A stretch of 64,000 nucleotides of DNA from Nocardiopsis sp. NRRL B-16309 (GTDB taxonomy: Bacteria > Actinomycetota > Actinomycetes > Streptosporangiales > Streptosporangiaceae): contig NZ_LGEC01000062.1 of the NCBI RefSeq assembly GCF_001279585.1, positions 41,678 through 105,677 of the forward strand, read 5' to 3'. The translations under genes were made by a program, and so were the position numbers. Of this stretch, positions 36,727-44,292 are shown piece after piece (within the stretch, counting starts at the first letter, position 1; every line of letters begins with the position of its first letter). A model generated the notes under the pieces. It had not been told where the DNA came from, made no database searches, and worked only from the letters and a program-made list of their open reading frames with translations.

Positions 36727-37329
36727 GTGCCACATCAACGAACGAATCTCCAAGCACGCGATCACGCTGACGCCGGAGCCGAGCGCTCCGAGACCACAGG
36801 GGCCGCGGGCCATGGAGGCGTGCGCCTGTCGCACCCGTCCGTGGAGGACGGTCCGCTCATGTGGCGGCTGGCGGGGGCGACGGGAATGGACGTCAACTCC
36901 CCGTACGCCTACACGCTCTGGTGCAGGGACTTCGCGACCAGCAGTGTCGTGGCCAAGGACGCCGACGGCCGTCTCGCCGCCTTCGTCACCGGCTATGTCC
37001 GTCCCGACGACCCGGACACCTACTTCCTCTGGCAGGTCGCCGTCGACTCCGCGTACCGCGGACAGCGGCTGGCCCGCCGGATGCTCGACTTCATCGGGGA
37101 CCGCATCATCGAACGGGGTATGACTCACCTCGAAGCGACCGTTACACCGGACAACGCCGCATCCCGCGCGCTGTTCGCGTCGTTCGCCCGTGACCGCGGT
37201 ACCGAGGCCGTGTGGAGTCCGCTCTTCGGCGTGGAGCACTTCCCCGCCGGAGGGGACACACCGCACGAACCCGAGGACCTCGTTCGGATCGGCCCGTTCG
37301 GGCCGCGACCGAGCCAAGGGCGTGACTGA
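36727..37329 (+). CDS. ectA: L-2,4-diaminobutyrate N-acetyltransferase
   Basis: A 200-residue GNAT enzyme that makes N-gamma-acetyl-diaminobutyrate, the second step of ectoine synthesis. VRLSHPSVEDGPLMWRLA, NSPYAYTLWCRDFATSSVV, YFLWQVAVDSAYRGQRLARR (acetyl-CoA loop) and LEATVTPDNAASRALF are family signatures. The first 30 residues are a non-conserved extension, so translation may start later than GTG 36727. It heads the ectABC operon, with an 89-base gap before ectB. Confidence 0.95.
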   Translation: MPHQRTNLQARDHADAGAERSETTGAAGHGGVRLSHPSVEDGPLMWRLAGATGMDVNSPYAYTLWCRDFATSSVVAKDADGRLAAFVTGYVRPDDPDTYFLWQVAVDSAYRGQRLARRMLDFIGDRIIERGMTHLEATVTPDNAASRALFASFARDRGTEAVWSPLFGVEHFPAGGDTPHEPEDLVRIGPFGPRPSQGRD

Positions 37330-37418
37330 ACATCCGCACCGGATCGATCGATCCTGACCCACCCCGTCGTCAAAGCCACGAGCCCACGAACTTGGGGAAA
37401 GGAACCAAGGAACACACG

Positions 37419-38684
37419 ATGGAGACCTTCCAGCGCCTCGAATCCGAAGTCCGCGGATACTGCCGCAACTGGCCTGTCGTCTTCGACAAGGCCGTCGGCA
37501 GCCACGTGTACGACGAGACCGGCAAGCCCTATCTCGACTTCTTCGCCGGGGCGGGCTCCCTCAACTACGGGCACAACAACCCGAAGCTGAAGACCAAGCT
37601 CATCGAGTATCTGACCGACGACCGCATCGTCCACAGCCTTGATGCCTACAGCGTCGCCAAACGCGACTTCCTGAAAACCTTCGAGGAGATCGTCCTCAAA
37701 CCGCGCGACCTGGACTACAAGATCCAGTTCCCCGGCCCGGCGGGCAACAACGCCGTCGAGGCCGCGCTGAAGCTGGCGCGCAAGTACACCGGTCGCGAGA
37801 CCATCATCAACTTCACCAACGGCTTCCACGGCATGACCCTGGGCGCCTTGGCCGTCACCGGCAACTCGATGAAGCGCGGCGGCGCCGGCGTTCCGCTGGA
37901 CCACGTCGCCACGATGCCGTTCGACAACTACCTGGACGGCCAGACGCCGGACTTCCTCTGGCTGCGCACCCTGCTGGAGGACAGCGGGTCCGGCCTGGAC
38001 AAGCCCGCGGCCGTCATCGTCGAGGCGATCCAGGGCGAGGGCGGCATCAACGTCGCCAGCGCCACCTGGCTGCGCGGCCTCTCCGAGGTCTGCCGCGAGT
38101 ACGACATGCTGCTGATCGTCGACGACATCCAGATGGGCTGCGGCCGCACCGGCGACTTCTTCAGCTTCGAGGAGGCCGGGATCACCCCGGACATCGTCAC
38201 GCTGTCCAAGTCCATCAGCGGCTACGGCCTGCCCATGGCGCTCACCCTGTTCAAGCGCGAGCTGGACGTGTGGGAGCCCGGCGAGCACAACGGCACCTTC
38301 CGTGGCTTCAACCCCGCCATGGTCACCGGTTCCGAGGCGCTGCGCCAGTTCTGGAGCGACGACGAGTTCGCCACCGCCACCAAGGCCAAGGGCGACATGG
38401 TCGCCGCCCGCCTGGGCGAGATGGCGGCGGAGTTCCCCGAGGTCGGCGCGCACGTGCGCGGTCGCGGACTGGCACGCGGCCTTGCTTTCGAGGACACTGG
38501 GATCGCCAAGCGGCTCGCCGCCGAGTCCTTCGACCGGGGGCTGCTCGTCGAGACCTCCGGACCCGAGGACGAGGTCGCCAAGCTCCTGCCGCCGCTGACG
38601 GCGACCGAGGAGGAGCTGACGGCCGGACTGGACATCATGGCGGACGCCGCCCGCGCGGCCGTCAAGGTGGCCCAGCCCGCCTAG
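37419..38684 (+). CDS. ectB: Diaminobutyrate--2-oxoglutarate transaminase
   Basis: A 421-residue class III PLP aminotransferase that converts aspartate semialdehyde to diaminobutyrate, the first committed step of ectoine synthesis. FPGPAGNNAVEAALKLARK, NFTNGFHGMTLGALAVTGN, LLIVDDIQMGCGRTG (PLP-binding Asp about 235) and TLSKSISGYGLPMA (PLP lysine 264) are diagnostic. ATG 37419 has AAGGA eight bases upstream. Confidence 0.97.
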   Translation: METFQRLESEVRGYCRNWPVVFDKAVGSHVYDETGKPYLDFFAGAGSLNYGHNNPKLKTKLIEYLTDDRIVHSLDAYSVAKRDFLKTFEEIVLKPRDLDYKIQFPGPAGNNAVEAALKLARKYTGRETIINFTNGFHGMTLGALAVTGNSMKRGGAGVPLDHVATMPFDNYLDGQTPDFLWLRTLLEDSGSGLDKPAAVIVEAIQGEGGINVASATWLRGLSEVCREYDMLLIVDDIQMGCGRTGDFFSFEEAGITPDIVTLSKSISGYGLPMALTLFKRELDVWEPGEHNGTFRGFNPAMVTGSEALRQFWSDDEFATATKAKGDMVAARLGEMAAEFPEVGAHVRGRGLARGLAFEDTGIAKRLAAESFDRGLLVETSGPEDEVAKLLPPLTATEEELTAGLDIMADAARAAVKVAQPA

Positions 38685-38822
38685 GACATCCGGGGACCGC
38701 TCCACCTTCGGGTGGCGGGGCCGGTCGGTACACCGTGGACCACGGGATGCCGATCGGCCCCTCCCCTTGTTACACCAGCACAGACACGGACTGACGGCGC
38801 ACCCGCGCAGAAGGAGACAGCA

Positions 38823-39239
38823 GTGATCGTTCGCAGCCTGGACGACGTCAACGACACCGAGCGCGACGTCAAGCACGGCAACTGGCGCAGCCGCCGGGTC
38901 ATCCTCGCCAAGGAGGGTGTGGGGTTCTCCTTCCACGAGACCGTCCTCTACGCGGGCACCGAGACGACCATGTGGTACGCCAACCACGTCGAGCTCGTGC
39001 ACTGCATCGAGGGCGAGGCGGAGCTGACCAACGAGGAGACCGGGGAGAAGCACACCATCACCCCGGGCACGCTGTACCTGCTCGACGGTCACGAGAAGCA
39101 CACGCTCCGCATCAAGAAGGACTTCCGGGTGCTGTGCGTGTTCAACCCGCCCGTGACGGGGCGCGAGGTCCACGATGAGAACGGTGTCTACCCGCTCATC
39201 GTCGAGGAGCCCGACGGCGAGCAGTCGTCGCTCGTCTGA
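38823..39239 (+). CDS. ectC: Ectoine synthase
   Basis: A 138-residue cupin that cyclises N-gamma-acetyl-diaminobutyrate to ectoine. The iron-binding residues known for the family fall at E57 (NHVELVHCIEGEAEL), Y85 (GTLYLLDGHEKHTL) and H93. The start is GTG 38823 with AAGGAG six bases upstream. No ectD hydroxylase follows, so hydroxyectoine is not predicted from this locus, although ectD may lie elsewhere. Confidence 0.97.
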   Translation: MIVRSLDDVNDTERDVKHGNWRSRRVILAKEGVGFSFHETVLYAGTETTMWYANHVELVHCIEGEAELTNEETGEKHTITPGTLYLLDGHEKHTLRIKKDFRVLCVFNPPVTGREVHDENGVYPLIVEEPDGEQSSLV

Positions 39240-39303
39240 CGAGTACGGGCAGGGGACCGGGCCTCCGCTGAGGTGGACGCACGGTCCCGCGCGCGGCGCT
39301 TCC

Positions 39304-39346
39304 GAGGGGGCCGGGTCATCACCGTGGGTGGTGGCCCGGCCCCCTC
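39304..39346. terminator. Terminator after ectC
   Basis: GAGGGGGCCGGG pairs with CCCGGCCCCCTC, and the stem extends to about 20 bp with two G-U pairs around a short loop. It lies 65 bases after the ectC stop. Confidence 0.75.
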
Positions 39347-39503
39347 GTGTCGCGACCACCGTGTGATGGGACGTGTGGGGCGGCGGACGCGCGAGTGTCC
39401 GGAGTCACGGACCCCAGGGTGACGGCAGCCGAAACCCAGGGTCACAAGGTGCAGGTGGAGTGCTTGGAGCTGGGCAAACGGGTGGTCACCCGATGGTCAG
39501 CCA

Positions 39504-39522
39504 TGCATAACCAGTGCATAAC
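39504..39522. promoter_or_regulatory. Direct repeat TGCATAAC upstream of ehuB
   Basis: TGCATAAC occurs twice with a 3-base spacer (11-bp period), 210 bases upstream of ehuB. An 11-bp helical phasing is typical of a regulator binding one face of DNA. The protein is unknown; a local transporter regulator or a global nitrogen/osmolyte regulator are options. Confidence 0.45.
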
Positions 39523-39731
39523 GGACCAAACATGTCCTGTTAGCGCAAGGTGGGGTAGGGGAGGGACAACCCGTACCAGTGCCGCCGACCCGTGTTCCGG
39601 TCGGCGGACGGCACCCGCGGCACCGCGCCGCGGTGCGCCGGCCTCCGGCGTCCCACCATCCGAATGCGCGGCGTCCTCGCCCTGACCTCGGGGCACAGAC
39701 GCCGCTCCGCGAGTTATTTCGAGGAGCAGTC

Positions 39732-40649
39732 GTGAAGAAGCAGGTACCAGCGGTCAAGCGAGGAACCTGGGGCCGCCGAGACGCACTCCGACTGGGTGGA
39801 GTGGGGCTCGCCACGGCCGGCCTCGCCGCCTGCAGCCGGGTCGACGACGGAGGTGGCGAGGAGGGCGGGCCGAGCCTGCTCGAAAGCCTGCGCGAGCAGG
39901 GCTTCGTCGCGGTCGGTCTGGCCAACGAGATCCCGTTCGGCTTCATCGACGGCTCCGGTGAGCCGGCCGGGCAGTCCCCGGCCGTCGCCCAGGCCGTCTT
40001 CGAGGAGCTGGGCGTTCCCGAGATCCAGGCCTCCCCGGTGGCCTGGGACGGTCTGATCCCCGGCCTCCAGGCCAACCGCTTCGACGTCATCGCGGCGGGC
40101 ATGTTCATCACGCCGGAGCGCTGTGAACAGGTCGCCTTCTCCGAGCCCACCGCCACCTCGCCCGAGGCGTTCATGGTGCCCGAGGGCAACCCGGAGAACA
40201 TCCAGCACTTCACGGACTTCGCGGACAACCCCGACCTCACGCTGGCGGTCCTCAACGGCTCGGTCGAGCAGACCTACGCCGAGCACTTCGGTGTCCCCGA
40301 GGACCAGATGGAGCTCATCTCCAACCAGACCGCCGGGTACGAGCTGCTGGAGTCCGGCCGTGCCGACGCGATGTCCATGCTGAGCGTGTCGCACACCTAC
40401 CTGCTCCTGGACCGCGGCGGCCCCTTCGAGGTCACCGAGGCCTTCTTCCCCGAGATCGACGGCAAGGAGGAGCGCGGCTGGGGCGGTCTGGCCTTCCGCC
40501 AGGAGGACACCGAACTCCTGGAGGAGGTCAACCGGGTGATCGCCGAGTTCAAGGAGAACGGCCGCCTGCTGGAACTGGGCGAGGAGTGGGGCTTCACCGA
40601 GGCCGACCTGCCCGACGAGACCACCACCGCCCAGCTCTGCGAGGGCTGA
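39732..40649 (+). CDS. ehuB: Ectoine/hydroxyectoine ABC transporter substrate-binding protein
   Basis: A 305-residue lipoprotein. The N-terminus carries a twin-arginine (GRRDALRLGG), a hydrophobic stretch and the lipobox LAAC, so it is exported, perhaps by Tat, and lipid-anchored outside. The body is a family 3 solute-binding protein: VGLANEIPFGFIDGSGEP, LIPGLQANRFDVIAAGMFIT and PERCEQVAFSEPTATSPEAF match EhuB closely. It is followed by two permeases and an ATPase. The start is GTG 39732 with GAGGAG five bases upstream. Confidence 0.93.
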   Translation: MKKQVPAVKRGTWGRRDALRLGGVGLATAGLAACSRVDDGGGEEGGPSLLESLREQGFVAVGLANEIPFGFIDGSGEPAGQSPAVAQAVFEELGVPEIQASPVAWDGLIPGLQANRFDVIAAGMFITPERCEQVAFSEPTATSPEAFMVPEGNPENIQHFTDFADNPDLTLAVLNGSVEQTYAEHFGVPEDQMELISNQTAGYELLESGRADAMSMLSVSHTYLLLDRGGPFEVTEAFFPEIDGKEERGWGGLAFRQEDTELLEEVNRVIAEFKENGRLLELGEEWGFTEADLPDETTTAQLCEG

Positions 40650-40656
40650 TCGAGCC

Positions 40657-41385
40657 GTGGAGTTCCTGATCGAGCGGCTTCCGCTCTATCTCGACGGCGC
40701 GTGGGTCACCATCCAGCTCACCATCGGCGGCAGTGCCCTGGCCTTCGTCCTGGCCATGGTCTTCGGCACGCTCGGCAGCATGAAGCACTGGCTGCCGAGG
40801 GCCGTGGCCACGGTCTACGTCGAGGTGTTCCGGGGCATCGCCGCCCTGGTGCTGATGTTCTGGATGGCCTACGCGCTGCCGGTGGCCACCGGCTTCCAGC
40901 TGGAGGACAGGTTCGCCGCGATCGTCGCCCTGGGCCTGAACGTCGGCGCGTACGGTGCCGAGGTCGTCAGGGCGGCGATCAACGCCGTCCCCAAGGCGCA
41001 GGTCGAGGCGACGGTCGCGCTGAACATGTCCTGGTTCCAGCGCACGCGCCTGGTGGTGCTGCCGCAGGCCTGGGCCCAGATGCTGCCCACCTTCGGCAAC
41101 CTCGTCATCGAGCTGATGAAGGCCACCGCCGTCGCCTACCTCATCGGGGTGGCCGACCTGACCGCAGTGGCGCAGCAGATGCGCCAGGGCACCGGCGAGA
41201 CGATCATCGCCTTCGTGGGCGCCCTCATCCTCTACTACCTGATCGCGCAGGTGCTGATCTCCGGCATGCGACTGCTCGAACGCCGGGCCAACCGCAGGCT
41301 CGGCCGGACACCCTCGGGCGGCACGGGGCTGAGCGCCCTGCTCAAGTACCCGGCCGTCGGCGGCGGAAGCGCGGGGGTGGGCTAG
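40657..41385 (+). CDS. ehuC: Ectoine/hydroxyectoine ABC transporter permease
   Basis: A 242-residue inner-membrane permease of the polar amino acid type with about five helices. WVTIQLTIGGSALAFVLAMV begins it, and the EAA loop is seen as AINAVPKAQVEATVALNMSW followed by VVLPQAWAQMLPTFGN. The C-terminal tail is Gly-rich. It starts seven bases after the ehuB stop and ends directly at the ehuD ATG. Confidence 0.9.
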   Translation: MEFLIERLPLYLDGAWVTIQLTIGGSALAFVLAMVFGTLGSMKHWLPRAVATVYVEVFRGIAALVLMFWMAYALPVATGFQLEDRFAAIVALGLNVGAYGAEVVRAAINAVPKAQVEATVALNMSWFQRTRLVVLPQAWAQMLPTFGNLVIELMKATAVAYLIGVADLTAVAQQMRQGTGETIIAFVGALILYYLIAQVLISGMRLLERRANRRLGRTPSGGTGLSALLKYPAVGGGSAGVG

Positions 41386-42021
41386 ATGTGGGACTTCGAG
41401 TTCACCCTGGAGGTCATGCCCGACCTCCTGGAGGGCCTGTGGATCACCGTCCAGGCCACCGTGATGGGCTACCTCATCGCGCTCGCGCTCGGCCTGGCCA
41501 TCGCCATGGTCCGGCGCGTGCCCTACGCCGGCGGCGTCGTCCACGCGGTGATGGAGTTCATCCGCACCACGCCCCTCCTCGTCCAGCTGGTCTTCGTCTT
41601 CCTCGTCGCCCCGAGCACCGTCTCGGGCATGACGATCGGCGTCGTGGTGCTGGGCGTCCACTACTCGGCCTACACCGCCGAGGTGTACCGCTCGGGGATC
41701 GAGGGCGTGGCCAAGGGCCAGTGGGAGGCGGCCCGGGCACTGAGCCTGCCCGCGCGGCGGACCTGGGGGGCCATCGTGCTGCCCCAGGCCATCCGGAAGG
41801 TCATCCCGGCCCTGGGCAACTACCTCATCGCGATGTTCAAGGACACGCCCCTGCTCTTCGCCATCGGTGTGGCCGAGCTCCTGACCCAGGCGCAGCGGCT
41901 CGGCGCGGCGAACTTCCGCGTGGTGGAGATGTACACCCTGGTCGGCTTCCTCTTCCTCATCGTGAGCATCCCCTCCGCGATCCTGATCCGACGACTGGAG
42001 CGACGCTATGCCGCCGTCTGA
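41386..42021 (+). CDS. ehuD: Ectoine/hydroxyectoine ABC transporter permease
   Basis: A 211-residue partner permease with about five helices. LLEGLWITVQATVMGYLIAL at the start and the EAA loop GIEGVAKGQWEAARALSLPA with IVLPQAIRKVIPALGNYLI mark the family. Its start codon immediately follows the ehuC stop, and its end overlaps ehuA by 14 bases, showing tight translational coupling. Confidence 0.9.
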   Translation: MWDFEFTLEVMPDLLEGLWITVQATVMGYLIALALGLAIAMVRRVPYAGGVVHAVMEFIRTTPLLVQLVFVFLVAPSTVSGMTIGVVVLGVHYSAYTAEVYRSGIEGVAKGQWEAARALSLPARRTWGAIVLPQAIRKVIPALGNYLIAMFKDTPLLFAIGVAELLTQAQRLGAANFRVVEMYTLVGFLFLIVSIPSAILIRRLERRYAAV

Positions 42022-42832
42022 GACCCCACTGCACGAAGGACCACAGGGCGTCGAGGGCCAGCCGCTGATCGTCTTCGACCAGGTGGTCAAGCGCTTCGGC
42101 GACCTGACCGTGCTCGACCACCTGGACTTCCAGGTCGACCCCGGAGAGCGCGTCACGCTCATCGGACCGAGCGGATCGGGCAAGACGACCATCCTGCGGC
42201 TCCTGATGACCCTGGAGAAGGTCACCGAGGGACACATCTGGGTGGACGGCGAGCCGTTCAGCCACATGCCCCGCGGCTCCGGCCTGGCGCCGGCCAGCGA
42301 GAGCTACCTGCGGGCCAAGCGCAGGCGCGTGGGCATGGTGTTCCAGCAGTTCAACCTGTTCCCGAACATGACCGTGCGGCAGAACATCACCGAGGCGCCG
42401 ATCCACGTCCTGGGCACGCCCAAGGACGAGGCCAACCAGCGTGCGAGCGACCTGCTCGACCTGGTCGGCCTCGGCGAGAAGATCGACGCCCACCCGACGC
42501 AGCTCTCCGGAGGCCAGCAGCAGCGCGTGGCGATCGCCCGCGCGCTGGCGATGCAGCCGGAGATCCTGCTCCTGGACGAGGTCACCTCGGCCCTGGACCC
42601 GGAGCTGGTGGCCGGTGTCCTGGACGTGCTGCGCGAGATCGCGGAGACGACCGACATCACCATGCTGTGCGTGACCCACGAGATGGGCTTCGCGCGGGAC
42701 GTGTCCCACCGCGTCCTGATGTTCGACCAGGGCCAGATCGCAGAGGAGGGCCACCCGGACCAGATCTTCGGCGACCCGCGGGAGGAGCGGACCAAGTCCT
42801 TCCTCCGGTCGGTCCTGGACAACGGGGACTGA
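42008..42832 (+). CDS. ehuA: Ectoine/hydroxyectoine ABC transporter ATP-binding protein
   Basis: A 274-residue ABC ATPase. Walker A is GPSGSGKTT (53-61), the Q-loop VFQQFNLFPNMTV, signature LSGGQQQR (166-173), Walker B ILLLDEVTSALD (186-197) and the H-loop CVTHEMGFA. It energises uptake of ectoine and hydroxyectoine with EhuBCD. It is the last gene of the operon and is followed by a hairpin terminator. Confidence 0.92.
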   Translation: MPPSETPLHEGPQGVEGQPLIVFDQVVKRFGDLTVLDHLDFQVDPGERVTLIGPSGSGKTTILRLLMTLEKVTEGHIWVDGEPFSHMPRGSGLAPASESYLRAKRRRVGMVFQQFNLFPNMTVRQNITEAPIHVLGTPKDEANQRASDLLDLVGLGEKIDAHPTQLSGGQQQRVAIARALAMQPEILLLDEVTSALDPELVAGVLDVLREIAETTDITMLCVTHEMGFARDVSHRVLMFDQGQIAEEGHPDQIFGDPREERTKSFLRSVLDNGD

Positions 42833-42850
42833 CCCTGTGCCGCGCGGCGG

Positions 42851-42881
42851 CCCCGCGTACCGGTTCATCCGGTACGCGGGG
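42851..42881 (+). terminator. Rho-independent terminator after ehuA
   Basis: A perfect 13-bp stem (CCCCGCGTACCGG) with a TTCAT loop, followed by TTTCGTGTT. It lies 19 bases after the ehuA stop. Confidence 0.9.
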
Positions 42882-42991
42882 TTTCGTGTTCCGGCGCCCC
42901 CGCAACTGCACTGACGACATACCGTAGTCATTGCGTAGCTTTTAGTTTCCCCTTGGGCAGAATGAGTGTTCTGAGACAGGGGGGGACGCTT

Positions 42992-43933
42992 GTGACCATG
43001 GTGCGAAGATGGGGGCTCGTCGTAGGGGTCTCGGTGGCCGCGCTCGTCATCGCCCTACCGATCGCCTTCCAGCCGGTGCTGCGTGCCGACATCGCCGAGG
43101 AGACCACGTTCCTGCTGTTGGTGCTCTGGGCGCCGATGCTGACCGGCGGCATCATCGCCTGGGCGGTGGTCGGCGGCTTCGGCGACCGGGACCGCCTGGA
43201 CCAGCGCGTCCGCCAAGCGCTGGACGGACACCCGCTCACCCGGGAGCTCACCTGGCTCGGGGTGTTCCTCTGCTGCTTCGTGCTGCTGATGGTCTTGCTG
43301 TCCCGGTTGTTCCAGATCTACGGCGCCCATACCGGTGCGGACCTGAACATGTCCGCGTCCCTCGTCTCCCGGCTGCTGTTCCTGTTCACGCTGCCCATCC
43401 TGGTGATGGACCGGTCGGGGATCACGGTGGACGGCAAGGGCACAGCCATGCCCGCCGTCGCCCTGAAGGTGAACACGCCGTGGCGGTGGCTGGGCCTGAT
43501 CCCCGCGGCCGCGGTCCTGGTCCTGGCCGGCTACGCCATCGTGCCCAATCTCGGACTGCCCCCGCTCAGCCTGGGCCTGATCGGGTTCGTGCTGGCGTTC
43601 GCGCTGATCGCCATGTGCGAGGAGATCTTCTACAGGGCCATGCTCCAGACACGTCTGGAGGTCCTCATGGGGCGCTGGGGCGGGATCGTCGCCACGACGC
43701 TGATCTTCTCGCTCGCCTACGCCTTCGTCCAGCCCTTCGACGAGGTCTCGCAGCTGCCCGACGCCGGCTACGGCCATCTCTTCGCCCTCTCGCTGCTGAG
43801 CTACGGTCCGGCCGGCCTCCTGTACGGCTACCTCTGGACCTGCTTCCGCAACATCTGGACCAACGTCACCATCCGCATCGGGATGTTCATCGTGCTGATG
43901 CCACCGGACCTCGAATTCGGCATCCTCGCCTGA
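42992..43933 (+). CDS. CPBP-like membrane protein with lost catalytic histidines
   Basis: A protein of about 313 residues with eight predicted helices. It has the CPBP (CAAX protease/bacteriocin-processing) motif 1 as CEEIFYRAMLQTRLE. In motif 2 the expected His of FxxxH is Tyr (FSLAYAF), and where motif 3 normally has a His the sequence reads WTNVTIRIGMF. It may therefore be an inactive relative with a scaffolding role, or the histidines may be displaced. GTG 42992 follows a G-run; ATG 42962 and 42998 are alternatives. It is monocistronic. Confidence 0.75.
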   Translation: MTMVRRWGLVVGVSVAALVIALPIAFQPVLRADIAEETTFLLLVLWAPMLTGGIIAWAVVGGFGDRDRLDQRVRQALDGHPLTRELTWLGVFLCCFVLLMVLLSRLFQIYGAHTGADLNMSASLVSRLLFLFTLPILVMDRSGITVDGKGTAMPAVALKVNTPWRWLGLIPAAAVLVLAGYAIVPNLGLPPLSLGLIGFVLAFALIAMCEEIFYRAMLQTRLEVLMGRWGGIVATTLIFSLAYAFVQPFDEVSQLPDAGYGHLFALSLLSYGPAGLLYGYLWTCFRNIWTNVTIRIGMFIVLMPPDLEFGILA

Positions 43934-44292
43934 CCTTCCCGTTCGCCCCGCCCCCGTCCCGCCGTCCCGGTCCGCGTCGCCCGCTCCCGTCCGCGTGTCC
44001 GTCGCACGCGCCCGTTCGCGCCCCACGCGCCCATCGCACGCGCCCTTCCCCGTTCCCGCCCTCCCACCCGCGAGTGCCCGCCGGGAGGGCGCGCCGCTGC
44101 GCGCCCCGTGACCACTCCGCGCCCGACGGTCGTTTCCGCACGAAGGGTGTGAAACCTGTGGAAACAATGCCAGTCCGGAAGGCGCATGGGGGGTGAGATG
44201 GGTAGAGATGGTTCATAGGAGTCGTGTTGCGGTCATTTCCCCCTCATGGGGTTGTCACCGTGTGGTCATGAAAGAGGGGGAGTCTGCCCACT
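43934..44292. other. Intergenic region before ppk1, no gene
   Basis: 359 bases. The first 170 are strongly C-rich on the plus strand and look non-coding; the last 80 are more AT-rich and contain a possible Pho-box (44253-44270). Confidence 0.65.
44253..44270 (+). promoter_or_regulatory. Possible Pho-box (PhoP direct repeats) upstream of ppk1
   Basis: TGTCACC and GGTCATG start 11 bases apart, each five or fewer mismatches short of a perfect GTTCACC repeat unit (5/7 and about 4/7 matches). PhoP controls ppk in Streptomyces through such repeats. The match is weak and only suggestive. Confidence 0.3.

Larger units (their letters stand above)
39240..39731. other. Intergenic region between ectC and ehuB
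   Basis: 492 bases. It holds the ectC terminator (39304-39346) and a direct-repeat operator candidate (39504-39522). The transporter operon therefore probably has its own promoter. No gene was seen. Confidence 0.7.

Noticed and set aside
39240..39731. ectD (ectoine hydroxylase) after ectC
   Set aside because: No frame here encodes an Fe(II)/2-oxoglutarate dioxygenase; the region holds a terminator and regulatory DNA only.
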